Origin: Bog-950 sp035299425
GTDB taxonomy: Bacteria; Bacteroidota; Bacteroidia; Chitinophagales; LD1
Length of the DNA stretch: 64,000 nt
Assembly: GCA_035299425.1 (NCBI GenBank)
Contig: DATGWP010000077.1
Location: 19,833 to 83,832 of the forward strand
Direction of reading: 5' to 3'
The notes under the pieces were generated by a model. That model ran no database searches, was not told where the DNA came from, and saw nothing but the letters and a program-made list of their open reading frames with translations. Both the position numbers and the translations under genes were made by a program. This document shows positions 26,375-36,033 of this stretch, in pieces. Position 1 is the first letter of the stretch; every line of letters begins with the position of its first letter.

Positions 26375-27106
26375 ATGCACGGGCATATTAATGTTTACGA
26401 CCTTATTTTTATCGACATAGAAACGGTACCGCAATATTCATCATTCGATCAGCTTAGCCCCGTAATGAAAGAGCTGTGGCAGGCCAAACATGCCACCCTT
26501 AAGGTAGGCGACGAAACCGCAGAAGATGGTTTTTTAAAGCGAGCGGGCGTCTATGCCGAGTTTGCAAAAATCGTTTGCATCAGCATTGGCTTTTTCAGGC
26601 AGGATAAAATGGCTGGCAAAAGAATATTCAGGGTTAAATGCATATCGGGCGATGATGAAAAACAACTGCTGGTTGATTTTACAGATTTAGTAAGCAAGAG
26701 CTTTAATGCCGAGCGCTATCATTTTTGCGGGCACAACATCCGCGAGTTCGATATTCCTTTTATATGCCGCCGGCTCCTTATCCATCGGTTGCCATTGCCC
26801 GACATGTTAAACGCCTCGGGTAAGCGGCCCTGGGAAATGCTGGATGTAGACACCCTGCAGCTTTGGAAATTTGGAGACTATAAGAGTTATACCAGCTTAA
26901 AATTGCTGGCAGAGGTATTGGGCATACCTACGCCCAAAGGCGATATAGATGGTAAAGATGTGTGCCGGGTATATTGGCAGGAGCATGACCTTAAACGCAT
27001 AGCCGAGTATTGCAACCGCGACGTGGTAACGGTAGCCCGGCTGCTGTTACGCATGCAGGGCGACCTGCAGATATTAGAGGATGCTGATGTGGTGACCGTA
27101 AACTAA
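26375..27106 (+). CDS. predicted 3'-5' exonuclease (PolB exo-like, DEDDy)
   Basis: 243 residues from ATG 26375 (MHGHINVYDL); the TTG five codons earlier is unlikely. Exo I motif LIFIDIETVPQY (DxE), Exo II FCGHNIREFDIPFICRRL (Asp), and Exo III YCNRDVVTVARLL (YxxxD pattern) place it in the DnaQ-like fold close to the exonuclease domain of family B polymerases. It would degrade single-stranded DNA or RNA 3' ends. Five bases separate it from comF, so the two probably form an operon. Confidence 0.8.
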   Translation: MHGHINVYDLIFIDIETVPQYSSFDQLSPVMKELWQAKHATLKVGDETAEDGFLKRAGVYAEFAKIVCISIGFFRQDKMAGKRIFRVKCISGDDEKQLLVDFTDLVSKSFNAERYHFCGHNIREFDIPFICRRLLIHRLPLPDMLNASGKRPWEMLDVDTLQLWKFGDYKSYTSLKLLAEVLGIPTPKGDIDGKDVCRVYWQEHDLKRIAEYCNRDVVTVARLLLRMQGDLQILEDADVVTVN

Positions 27107-27111
27107 ATGCC

Positions 27112-27819
27112 ATGCTTACATCAGTAGCCAAATACACCAGCGATTTTTTCAATCTCTTTTACCCTAAAGTTTGTTTGGTATGCTCGCGCGGCTTGCTAAC
27201 CGGTGAAAACATTGTTTGCTTTCGTTGTGAAAGTGAGTTACCATATACCAATAACTGGAACCACCTCGATAACCCACTAATGAAGCGTTTTTGGGGGCGG
27301 TTGGATTTAAAAGGGGCAGCAGTGCTTTATCATTTTCATAAAGGCGAGGGAGTGCAACACCTTATACATCTGCTTAAATATAAGGGCAGAAAGGATGTGG
27401 GCGAATATATAGGTAAACGATTTGGCTATAAGTTAATGGAGCCGGACTCTGTTATAAAGAATGTGGACGTGATAGTGCCGGTACCGCTGCACTGGAAAAA
27501 ACTAAAGCAGCGTGGGTATAACCAATGTGATTACCTCGCAAAAGGCCTGGCCGAAGTAATGAACGTGGATTGGAAAGCAGATGCGCTTGTGAGGGTAAAG
27601 GACAATGTTTCGCAAACTAAAATGCATAAGCTGGACCGGTGGACCAATGTGGCCGGAATATTTGAAGTGGCAGATGAACAACTTCTAAAAGGTAAACACG
27701 TTTTATTAGTAGATGATGTAATAACTACCAGCGCAACCACCGAAGAGTGTTTGCAAACAATTCTTAAAGTGCCCGGCACAACAGTAAGTTTTGCAACAAT
27801 AGGCGTAGCTGAGCGATAG
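27112..27819 (+). CDS. comF: ComF family phosphoribosyltransferase-like protein
   Basis: 235 residues. An N-terminal zinc-finger-like region has two CxxC pairs (VCLVCSRG and CFRCESEL). The PRTase fold follows: VDVIVPVPLHWKKLKQRGYN, VSQTKMHKLDRW and the PRPP loop VLLVDDVITTSATT. ComF is required for efficient natural transformation in several species, acting on internalised DNA, although its reaction is unclear. Its closeness to comEC (divergent) supports a competence link. Confidence 0.88.
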   Translation: MLTSVAKYTSDFFNLFYPKVCLVCSRGLLTGENIVCFRCESELPYTNNWNHLDNPLMKRFWGRLDLKGAAVLYHFHKGEGVQHLIHLLKYKGRKDVGEYIGKRFGYKLMEPDSVIKNVDVIVPVPLHWKKLKQRGYNQCDYLAKGLAEVMNVDWKADALVRVKDNVSQTKMHKLDRWTNVAGIFEVADEQLLKGKHVLLVDDVITTSATTEECLQTILKVPGTTVSFATIGVAER

Positions 27820-27933
27820 TACACTGTTAATGCCCCTTGTTGATTACCCTGTTTTTTATATCATTGTAGCGAAACATATTTGTGCAGATAGAGTAAAAGG
27901 GATGATGTACGTACTATAAACCTGAATGAAACT

Positions 27934-29130
27934 GTGAAGATTAATACGTTTAAACTGAGCTTTTTATGTTTTTTGCTGGCTACGGGCCTGTTTTCGCAGC
28001 GGGTAATGGCAGTAGGCAACCCCGGCGAAACCACTGTAGAAGAAACTGTGGTGCCTACCAGTATGGAGGTATTCAGTGAGCGTGTAGCGGGGCAAATAGA
28101 TTCCTTTTATAGAAAACGGGTTAAAAACGACCACTTTAATGGTTGTGTAATGGTGGCTAAAGATGGGAAGCCTATTTACTCGGCAGCCTTTGGTTATGGC
28201 AACCTTACTTTTAAAGATACACTTACTATTCAATCATCTATTCAGCTGGCATCAGTTTCAAAAACTTTTACCAGCACCGCCATACTGCTTTTAGCCGAGC
28301 AGGGCTTTTTATCATTGGATGATTCAGTTCAGAAATTTTTCCCCGATTTTCCTTACAAGGGAATTACGGTGGATTTGTTGTTAAGCCATCGTACCGGCTT
28401 GCCCGATTATACTTATTGGGATAACTCTTTTCTGGGCTTAACAAGCAGCCAATATCTTACTAATGAAGGTCTGATGAATGTGTTGGCTACAAAAAAGCCG
28501 GCTATCCGCTGCAAGCCCGACCACATGTTTATTTACTGCAACACCAATTATGCTATACTTGCATCAATAGTAGAACGCGTAACCGGTACCAGCTTTAAGC
28601 AGTTTATGCACGATGTAGTGTTTGCGCCACTGGGCATGAGCAATACTTACGTATTTGCACCTGAAGAAGGTGGTACCTGCTGCACCATTAGCTACGATAG
28701 CAAAGGACGCCATTGGAAAGATTGCCCGGCCGATGGAGTGGTAGGCGATAAAGGCATCTACTCATCGGTAGAAGATATGCTGAAATGGGATAATGCCCTG
28801 CGCACCGGTTTAATACTGAAAGAAGAAACCTTGATGGAGGCTTATAAGCCACGCAGCCTTGACCGCTACTCTTTTGCAAAAGACAAAACAAGAAACTACG
28901 GTTATGGCTGGAGAATGACCCGCCAACCTGATAAATCGTATGTAATTTACCACAATGGATTTTGGCATGGCAGCAACAACGTGTTTGCCCGCGACCTTAA
29001 AGATGGCTTTACCATTATTGTGTTGGGCAACAAATCAAATAACGCCAATTACTGGACACAGCCTATATGGAATGCACTGGGCCAGATACGCAACCTGGAG
29101 AATATAGCTGAAACTACAGAAGTTCAATAA
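27934..29130 (+). CDS. serine hydrolase, class C beta-lactamase / penicillin-binding-like, copy 1
   Basis: 398 residues from a GTG start; an overlapping ATG in another frame stops after three codons. The signal peptide ends near FSQRVMA. Beta-lactamase-fold motifs: SxxK in QLASVSKTFTSTA, YxN in FIYCNTNYAILAS, and an HNG motif in VIYHNGFWHGSNN replacing KTG. Such enzymes act on D-Ala peptides, beta-lactams or esters in the periplasm. The neighbouring gene is a clear paralogue. Substrate unknown. Confidence 0.88.
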   Translation: MKINTFKLSFLCFLLATGLFSQRVMAVGNPGETTVEETVVPTSMEVFSERVAGQIDSFYRKRVKNDHFNGCVMVAKDGKPIYSAAFGYGNLTFKDTLTIQSSIQLASVSKTFTSTAILLLAEQGFLSLDDSVQKFFPDFPYKGITVDLLLSHRTGLPDYTYWDNSFLGLTSSQYLTNEGLMNVLATKKPAIRCKPDHMFIYCNTNYAILASIVERVTGTSFKQFMHDVVFAPLGMSNTYVFAPEEGGTCCTISYDSKGRHWKDCPADGVVGDKGIYSSVEDMLKWDNALRTGLILKEETLMEAYKPRSLDRYSFAKDKTRNYGYGWRMTRQPDKSYVIYHNGFWHGSNNVFARDLKDGFTIIVLGNKSNNANYWTQPIWNALGQIRNLENIAETTEVQ

Positions 29131-29223
29131 TCATACGCGCAGTCCGCACCTCAACATTATTTTGTTATTAACTGCTGAACCGGTTCGGTTCCTTTAAAAG
29201 CGTATTTATCTTTATTTGCCCGC

Positions 29224-30384
29224 GTGAAAAAGGCGGGTATTGTTTTATTGCTATTAGGTGTAATTGCCGGTGGGGCATTCTTCTTTTATACAAAGAAAAA
29301 GCCCGTACAATATACTGCTCCGGTGGTAGCCATCGACACCACCGACCCGCGGCTTGAACAGATATATGCTTCACTAGACACCTACTTTACCAATCGCAAT
29401 TTGCAGAATGGCTTTAGCGGCAGTGTGCTTATATCGCTAAAGGGCAAACCTGTGTACGAAAAATGTTTTGGCTACTGCGATTTTCGCAACAAAGACTTAC
29501 TGGCAGATACCAATTCTTTTCAACTGGCTTCTGTTTCTAAAACATATACGGCCACCGCTATGCTATGGTGCGTAGAGCAGGGTTTACTCTCGCTGGACGA
29601 TTCGCTACAAAAGTTTTTCCCACAGCTTTCATTTTATAAGGGGATACAGGTAAAACACCTGCTATGCCACCGTTCGGGGCTGCCCAATTACCTGTATTTC
29701 TGCTCGGGTAAATGCAACAAAGGGGAGTATTTAACCAATTCGCAGGTAATAGATTTAATGGCCCGCACCAGGCCTGCGCCGTATGCCAAAGCCGATAAAA
29801 AATTTGAATACTGCAATACTAATTATCTGTTGTTGGCATCTATCATAGAGCAGGTAACCGAAAAGAAGTTCCATGATTTTATGCGCGAAACTTTTTTTGC
29901 CCCGCTGGGTATGACCCATACATTCATTTACGATTACACCGATAGCAGTGACCGTAAAATTGCCATCAGCTATAACTCTAAATGGGAGATACAGCGAAAC
30001 GATTGTTTTGATGGTGTAGTAGGCGATAAGGGGTGCTATTCTACCGTGCGCGATATGTTTTTGTGGGATATGGCTTTTTACGAAGGCAAGTTGCTATCGC
30101 AGGAAATGTTAAAAGAAGCCTATGCCCCTCGCAGTTTCGAGAAGCCAGGAAAGCGCAACTATGGCTATGGCTGGCGCCTGATGCAGCAGCCCGATTCATC
30201 TTACCTGGTGTATCACAATGGCTGGTGGCATGGTAACAACACCGTGTTTTTCCGCAATGTGCGCGACACTTCGGCAATTATTATCCTTAGCAATAAGTTT
30301 AACCGTTCGGTTTACCGCATTCAGCCGGTTTTTGATATACTGTATGGCCGTAAGAGCGGCGAAACCGAAGAGGGAGAAGAGTAG
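29224..30384 (+). CDS. serine hydrolase, class C beta-lactamase / penicillin-binding-like, copy 2
   Basis: 386 residues from GTG 29224. Its hydrophobic N-terminus (AGIVLLLLGVIAGGAFFFYT) reads as an uncleaved anchor. SxxK in QLASVSKTYTATA, YxN in FEYCNTNYLLLAS, and VYHNGWWHGNNT mark the active site. It aligns along its whole length with the upstream gene (LLSLDDSLQKFFPQ against FLSLDDSVQKFFPD), so a tandem duplication is evident, with the copies now anchored differently: one secreted, one membrane-held. Confidence 0.88.
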   Translation: MKKAGIVLLLLGVIAGGAFFFYTKKKPVQYTAPVVAIDTTDPRLEQIYASLDTYFTNRNLQNGFSGSVLISLKGKPVYEKCFGYCDFRNKDLLADTNSFQLASVSKTYTATAMLWCVEQGLLSLDDSLQKFFPQLSFYKGIQVKHLLCHRSGLPNYLYFCSGKCNKGEYLTNSQVIDLMARTRPAPYAKADKKFEYCNTNYLLLASIIEQVTEKKFHDFMRETFFAPLGMTHTFIYDYTDSSDRKIAISYNSKWEIQRNDCFDGVVGDKGCYSTVRDMFLWDMAFYEGKLLSQEMLKEAYAPRSFEKPGKRNYGYGWRLMQQPDSSYLVYHNGWWHGNNTVFFRNVRDTSAIIILSNKFNRSVYRIQPVFDILYGRKSGETEEGEE

Positions 30385-30448
30385 GGGTGTTTTTTCACAA
30401 TATAGCGGCGGTTGGTGCGTTTATGTAGGCTTTTAATAATTTAGCCTT

Positions 30449-32776
30449 ATGAATTTACGTTGGTTTAAATCCGGTTTAAGCATTGTTTTAGCAAGCCTTT
30501 TAGTGCAGGGCCTTGTGGCTCAGGAGCGGTCGCTGGGTACCTGGCGGTCTTATTTGCCCTATGGTTACTCGTTGGGCGCTTTCGATGCAGGCGATAAAGT
30601 GTACTCGCTGGCCGAGAAAACAGTGTTTTCGTATGAGAAAAGTACGGGCACCATACAGATATACGATAAAGTAAATGGCCTGAGCGATGTAACGATTAAA
30701 ACCGGCAATTACGACCCCGCTACTAAAGCCTTGGTAGTAGCCTACACCAACAGCAATCTTGATATTATTTACAACGGCACCGATATTTATAACATACCGG
30801 ATTTTAAAAATCAAAATACTGTTAGTTCTGTAGCTGTCAACGGCATATCTTTTCACAATGGCAATGCTTTTATATCGTCTGATATCGGTATATCTGTAAT
30901 AGACCTTGATCGTAAGGAAATAAGCAATACATATATTATAGGTTCTACCGGTGGGCAGATAAAAGTATTTGCCACTACAGCCGATGCTACTAACATTTAT
31001 GCCGCTACCGCCGAAGGGGTTAAGCATGCATCATTAGCGTCTTCAAACCTTCAGAATTTCAATAACTGGTCTTTGTATGATTCTACACAGGGCCTGCCCA
31101 AAAAGAAAGCATCTTTTATAGCAGCATATAACAATAAGGTATATGCCGTAGTGGGTACGGCTGCCTGCGATTCATTATTTGAGTTTGATGGTGTAAGCTG
31201 GTCTCGTATTTTTTACGAACCATCCTCTGTCTTCCTTAGCTTAGGTGTGGTTAACAATGCGCTTTATTTTACTACATCTAATACCTCCAACTTCTCGGCC
31301 CGGTTGGGAAAAATAGATGCAGCAGGCGTGCAGACCGTAACGGTGGCGCCACAGGCATTGCCGCACGAGTGGTTTGAGGCGAATGGTATTGCCTGGGAAT
31401 CTTACGGCGAATACGGATTGGTTAAAAACCAAAGTGGCAACAGGGAGAGAATAATGCCTGATGGCCCTTATAGTTCATCCGTATATGACCTTAACGTATG
31501 GCAGAATACTTTATACGTGGCCCCGGGGTCGGTTGATGATTCGTGGGGAGGGCAGTATAACGGGCAAGGATTTTTTTCTTTTGAGGATGAAAAATGGAAA
31601 GTAACCAGCCGCAATACGTATGGGCCAATGGCCGATTATTACGACATACTAAGCACTACCAATAGCCTGGATGGCAGCAAGACTTATGCAGGCTCCTATT
31701 TGTCTGGGCTTATTGAGATAAATAACACCACCGGGCAGATAACCTTATATGATAAAAACAATAGTGCTTTGGAAGAAGTACAGGGTGATACCCAACGTAC
31801 CAAAGTAAGTTGTTTAACTACCGACCAATACGGAAACGTATGGATAGGTAACTCCGGAGCTAATAAGGCTATTAAAATGATACCGGCCGATGGTAGCGCA
31901 TGGAAAGCTTATGTAGTTCCCTTCTTTTTTCAGACCATGAAAAAAATTCTGATAGACCAAAGCGGGCAGTTATGGGCACCGGTGCGTAGGTCGGGCGAAG
32001 GATTATTGGTTTGGTCAAATAATAATACCCCCGATGATCCATCGGATGATGCATCACGAATACTAAGTACCGGTGCCGGAACCGGCGGTCTGCCCGATCC
32101 ATTAGTGTTTTGTGTAGCAGAGGATAAAGAAGGAAATATTTGGGCCGGCACTTCGCAGGGCATAGGTATATTTTATTGTCCCGGTAGTGTATTAACCAGC
32201 AATGGTTGCGATGCGGACCAGATAAAGGTAGAGCGCGATGGATATATCGGCTATCTTTTTGGTACCGAAAGTGTGCGTGCTATTGCCGTAGATGCGGCCA
32301 ACAGAAAATGGATAGGTACTACCAAAGGTCTGTGGCTTATATCGGCCGATGGAAAAACAGAATTGCTAAGGTTTACTACAGATAACAGCCCATTGCCCTC
32401 TAACCAGATTACCGATATAGCCATTAATGAAAACACGGGCGAAGTGTTTATTGGCACACTTGCAGGTTTGGTTAGTTACCAGGGCGATGCTATGAGTAAA
32501 TGTACTGATTGTAAGGAAGCCTTGGTTTACCCTAACCCGGTAAAACCTGAATACGATGGCCCTATTGCTATAAAAGGGCTTACCGAAAATGCCTATGTAA
32601 AGATTACAGATATAAGTGGAACCTTAGTTTATCAGGGCCGGGCTAATGGCAGCCAGATGGTATGGAACGGCAAAGGCTATAACGGCAAGCGCGCCAGCAG
32701 TGGAGTGTATCTTGTTTTTTCATCTACCGATTTAGGAAAGGAGAGAAGAGTGGCTAAGATTCTTCTGTCTAACTAA
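30449..32776 (+). CDS. porZ: PorZ-like T9SS component, beta-propeller protein
   Basis: 775 residues. The signal peptide ends at GLVAQ. The start of the mature protein (ERSLGTWRSYLPYGYSLGAF) and the two-component-regulator-type propeller repeats (GNVWIGNSGANKAIKMIP, GNIWAGTSQGIGIFYC, NRKWIGTTKGLWLIS) fit PorZ, the cell-surface protein that delivers anionic lipopolysaccharide to the type IX sortase complex. The C-terminal ~85 residues (ALVYPNPVKPEYDGPIAIKG, SSGVYLVFSSTDLGKERRVA) are a type A T9SS tail. This supplies a system component that could serve the two cargo proteins nearby. Confidence 0.82.
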   Translation: MNLRWFKSGLSIVLASLLVQGLVAQERSLGTWRSYLPYGYSLGAFDAGDKVYSLAEKTVFSYEKSTGTIQIYDKVNGLSDVTIKTGNYDPATKALVVAYTNSNLDIIYNGTDIYNIPDFKNQNTVSSVAVNGISFHNGNAFISSDIGISVIDLDRKEISNTYIIGSTGGQIKVFATTADATNIYAATAEGVKHASLASSNLQNFNNWSLYDSTQGLPKKKASFIAAYNNKVYAVVGTAACDSLFEFDGVSWSRIFYEPSSVFLSLGVVNNALYFTTSNTSNFSARLGKIDAAGVQTVTVAPQALPHEWFEANGIAWESYGEYGLVKNQSGNRERIMPDGPYSSSVYDLNVWQNTLYVAPGSVDDSWGGQYNGQGFFSFEDEKWKVTSRNTYGPMADYYDILSTTNSLDGSKTYAGSYLSGLIEINNTTGQITLYDKNNSALEEVQGDTQRTKVSCLTTDQYGNVWIGNSGANKAIKMIPADGSAWKAYVVPFFFQTMKKILIDQSGQLWAPVRRSGEGLLVWSNNNTPDDPSDDASRILSTGAGTGGLPDPLVFCVAEDKEGNIWAGTSQGIGIFYCPGSVLTSNGCDADQIKVERDGYIGYLFGTESVRAIAVDAANRKWIGTTKGLWLISADGKTELLRFTTDNSPLPSNQITDIAINENTGEVFIGTLAGLVSYQGDAMSKCTDCKEALVYPNPVKPEYDGPIAIKGLTENAYVKITDISGTLVYQGRANGSQMVWNGKGYNGKRASSGVYLVFSSTDLGKERRVAKILLSN

Positions 32777-32821
32777 TTACCTGCATTTCGGGCTTCAACT
32801 TGTTTGCTGCATATTCACCCA

Positions 32822-34336
32822 ATGGATATGAGCAGGTTCTCTTATGCATTTTCAAAAAACGGTCTTGCATGGCTTGCTGCAATGTTTTTATTGCTGCCGT
32901 TGCTGTGGTTAAATGTGCGCCACAGCCACCCCTGGGGCGATGATTTTGCTGCCTACGTAACCCAAACCATTAATATGGGCGAGGGCCGGGCTTTTGATTA
33001 CACTACTTATCAGTTTATAGATGGCTTCAGCACCTTATGGCCTTCGGGCCCTATCGGTTTTTCAGTAATGCTGCTACCGGTGTATAAGGTTTTCGGCTTC
33101 AACATATCTGCCTTCAACTTTTTTATGGCAGGGCTTTATATGCTGTGGGCCATTCTATCGTTTGGCTTTTTCTTAAAGCGGTTTTCTGTAAGCACAGCTA
33201 TATTGATATTGTTTGTTGCATTCTACTCTAATTTTTTGCTATGGCTAAAGGTGCAGATAATATCCGATGTGCCTTTTGCGTTGTTGGTATTGCTTGTCTG
33301 CTTACTATGGCAGCAGCAAGTATGGAAAAAATTATGGGGAGCAATACTCATAGGTTTGCTTATTGGCTTTACTATTCATGTGCGTAGCTTGGGTATAGTA
33401 TTATTGCCTGCAGCTGCACTGCATTTGTTTTACCAGTGGTTTTTTAAGAAACAACCAATAGCTAAAACTCACGTTGCAAATGTCTCGGTAATAGCTGTTC
33501 TTTCTTTTATACTTACCTTACTTCTGGGGTATATATTCAAACCCCAATACAGCTATATAAGCAATGCGTTGAGTGTGATAGATGTGCACAGCGTGGCCAG
33601 CACGGTTATACATAATATACGCGTGCATGCGTACGATTACATGGGCTTGTTTAAAAGCTCCGATTTTTCCCTCTCTGTAGTAAGCAGCATATTGGGTTGG
33701 CTTATGTTAGCATTTACTATAGCCGGTGCACTGCTAAAATGGAGAAAGGGCCTTGAGTTTTTTGACTGGGTAACGGTGCTTTATCTGGTGTTAATTATGT
33801 TTTACCAGGTAACCAGCGACTACCGCTACCTCGTACCGGTGCATCCCTTTCTTATATTTTACCTTTTCTATTTTTTTAAAATAGCTGCTTTTAAAATAAG
33901 TGTAAACACTACGATACTAAAAACGGCTTTATTTATTGTCATTGGCTTGGTATACAAGGACCACCTGGTATACTTAGCTACAACTACGACAGAAACCTTG
34001 CCCGGCCCTTATGAAGAAATTTGCAGGGAAACTTTCAGCTACATTAAAAAAAATGTGAACAATGAGGATATAATTGTATTCAACAAGCCGAGGGCACTTG
34101 CGCTATACACAGGTAAAAAGACAATTTATTATAACGCAAAGGCACCCGTAGAGGTTAATGTAGCCACCTTGCATAAATACGGAGTGCGCTATTACTTATA
34201 CAGCTACATGCTAAGCGAGCCGGATTTTGACGGTATTATAAATGCTAATAAACCTCACATGACAGAGGTATATAAAAACTGGCAGTTTACATTGTACAAA
34301 GACACTTCAGCGCTAAGCAATTTTAAAACCCGGTAA
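32822..34336 (+). CDS. membrane glycosyltransferase (GT39/ArnT-like)
   Basis: About 504 residues from ATG 32822 (ATG 32828 also possible). An N-terminal hydrophobic segment is followed by RHSHPWGDDFAAYVTQ, whose acidic pair after the first membrane span fits the catalytic loop of GT-C enzymes, then around ten further membrane segments and a soluble C-terminal ~100 residues (YEEICRETFSYIKKN, VFNKPRALALYTGKK). Such proteins transfer sugars from lipid carriers on the outer face of the inner membrane. Its end overlaps the convergent next gene by 14 bases. Confidence 0.7.
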   Translation: MDMSRFSYAFSKNGLAWLAAMFLLLPLLWLNVRHSHPWGDDFAAYVTQTINMGEGRAFDYTTYQFIDGFSTLWPSGPIGFSVMLLPVYKVFGFNISAFNFFMAGLYMLWAILSFGFFLKRFSVSTAILILFVAFYSNFLLWLKVQIISDVPFALLVLLVCLLWQQQVWKKLWGAILIGLLIGFTIHVRSLGIVLLPAAALHLFYQWFFKKQPIAKTHVANVSVIAVLSFILTLLLGYIFKPQYSYISNALSVIDVHSVASTVIHNIRVHAYDYMGLFKSSDFSLSVVSSILGWLMLAFTIAGALLKWRKGLEFFDWVTVLYLVLIMFYQVTSDYRYLVPVHPFLIFYLFYFFKIAAFKISVNTTILKTALFIVIGLVYKDHLVYLATTTTETLPGPYEEICRETFSYIKKNVNNEDIIVFNKPRALALYTGKKTIYYNAKAPVEVNVATLHKYGVRYYLYSYMLSEPDFDGIINANKPHMTEVYKNWQFTLYKDTSALSNFKTR

Positions 34337-35951
34337 CTTCCCTCCATTCGCCACCACACTGATAAACACAAACAGAGTTTGCGGGCCTGTTGGCAAAAGT
34401 GATATTATATGAGTGGCTCCACTCATCAATTTTTACTTCGTACATTTCTGTTTTATATCCGCTACCGCCCTTGCCGCCTGCCCACCACCAATTGCCCCAT
34501 TGGGCAAAAGTTACTTTCAATTCGTTATCTGATATTCTTTCTACCGTTACCGAATCACTTAACTGGTTCATGTTGTAGCTAAGTATCTGTGTGGTTTTGT
34601 TTTCAATATCAGGCTGCCCATATAACGTGAGGGTTTCGGCAAACGAGTTATCAGGTAAAAAGGTGCGGTACATGTAAGTGCCGCGAAAATTATCCGGCAG
34701 GTTCAAAATGTATATGTGTGAGGCATTATACCACTTATACTTTTGAATAAGCGATTGTTGTATTTGTTTGTTATTTGTCCAGCTTTGGGTGTTTACCAAT
34801 AAAAACCTGACATTAAAAAACAGTGCTACAGCCATAACCAACCAACCCGTTTTAAATGGCAGACGGATGCATACAAATGCAACCAACTGGAAAGCAAAAA
34901 TGGAAGCAAAGTATAAAAACCGGTCGCCTTCTACCGGTACCAGTGTGGTCACATACAGGTTTAAAACAGGTAGCAGGCCAATTATAAAAAAAGAAAACAG
35001 TAGACCTGTAATCTGCCAGAATGCGGATAGCTTTTTATATAACGCTACATACAACCCTGCCAATAAGCCAAGTAAACCAAAGAACGCCCAGCCAAATTTT
35101 GCTTTTTCAAAAACAACGTAAATCTTCTGGCTTAATTCATAGCTATAAAACTGCGATAAAAAGAAGAGCTTGGATATATACTTAGCCAGGTTGGCCATTA
35201 GTAAGGTTATATCAAAGTTTAAATGCTGTGCGGCACCATAATGCCCCACTACACTACCGCGTAATAGTTTGCTTAAGCCAAAGTATAGTAACAGCAAGGC
35301 AAGCGAAGGCCCGCAGAATATTTTAATGGCTTGCCAACGCGACACACTACCAAAAACTTTAAGAGGCCAGAAAAGAAAAAATGCAAGAAGAATGATGGGG
35401 AAGGCAAAGCTTATTTCAAGCGTAAACAGGGCCGGTAGAAAACAGGCATAAAAGGCGGCTATGTATCCGCCCTTTGTGGAAGAGAAATATTTTAGCACAA
35501 AATGAAACGAAAGCAGCAGCAAAAAAGCACATACCAGGTAATGAATGCAGGCATACCAAACCAAAGGCTCGGTATGGTATGGGGAAAGCAGAAATAGTAA
35601 TGCGCCTGTAAATGCAATACCTTCAGCAAATCGGACATCCTCAGCAGCAAACAACTCCGCAAACAATCGGTAGGATAAAAAAGCAACTCCGGCATGCAAT
35701 GTTGTAAAGACCAGCATCCAGGCTGTACCATTCATGCCAACTAGTTTCCACAGCAAAAAACCAATGAGGTGATAAATGTAGTGAAGCGACTTGTCTTCAA
35801 AGGCGTTTAATACTCCTTTCCAGCCTGAGGCTTTGTATTGCAGCAGCCAGCCAGCCTGGTCGGTAACAAACCCCGCACCGGCAGTTTTAAAGTAAACAGC
35901 AATGGCTATTACCCAGAGGAAAAGGAATACTAAAACCTGCCTGCTTTTCAT
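34323..35951 (-). CDS. unknown polytopic membrane protein (possible GT-C type glycosyltransferase)
   Basis: 542 residues with about ten membrane segments (VFLFLWVIAIAVYF; AFTGALLFLLSPYHTEPLVWY) and a C-terminal extracytoplasmic domain of ~140 residues (NNKQIQQSLIQKYKWYNAS, RISDNELKVTFAQWGNWWW). No decisive catalytic signature is seen. The neighbourhood holds three other glycan-related membrane proteins, so a role in surface polysaccharide or glycoprotein assembly is plausible. Confidence 0.6.
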   Translation of the reverse strand: MKSRQVLVFLFLWVIAIAVYFKTAGAGFVTDQAGWLLQYKASGWKGVLNAFEDKSLHYIYHLIGFLLWKLVGMNGTAWMLVFTTLHAGVAFLSYRLFAELFAAEDVRFAEGIAFTGALLFLLSPYHTEPLVWYACIHYLVCAFLLLLSFHFVLKYFSSTKGGYIAAFYACFLPALFTLEISFAFPIILLAFFLFWPLKVFGSVSRWQAIKIFCGPSLALLLLYFGLSKLLRGSVVGHYGAAQHLNFDITLLMANLAKYISKLFFLSQFYSYELSQKIYVVFEKAKFGWAFFGLLGLLAGLYVALYKKLSAFWQITGLLFSFFIIGLLPVLNLYVTTLVPVEGDRFLYFASIFAFQLVAFVCIRLPFKTGWLVMAVALFFNVRFLLVNTQSWTNNKQIQQSLIQKYKWYNASHIYILNLPDNFRGTYMYRTFLPDNSFAETLTLYGQPDIENKTTQILSYNMNQLSDSVTVERISDNELKVTFAQWGNWWWAGGKGGSGYKTEMYEVKIDEWSHSYNITFANRPANSVCVYQCGGEWREVTGF

Positions 35952-36016
35952 TTTAAAATATTTCGCCTAACACTAGGGCATAATTGATTTCGTCAAATAT
36001 AACAATGCGTAAAAAC

Positions 36017-36024
36017 TAACTTTG
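36017..36024 (+). promoter_or_regulatory. -7 promoter element of recO
   Basis: TAACTTTG (then CATTAAGAT) lies nine bases before the recO ATG; exact match to TAnnTTTG. The implied leader is only a few bases or absent. Confidence 0.55.
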
Positions 36025-36033
36025 CATTAAGAT

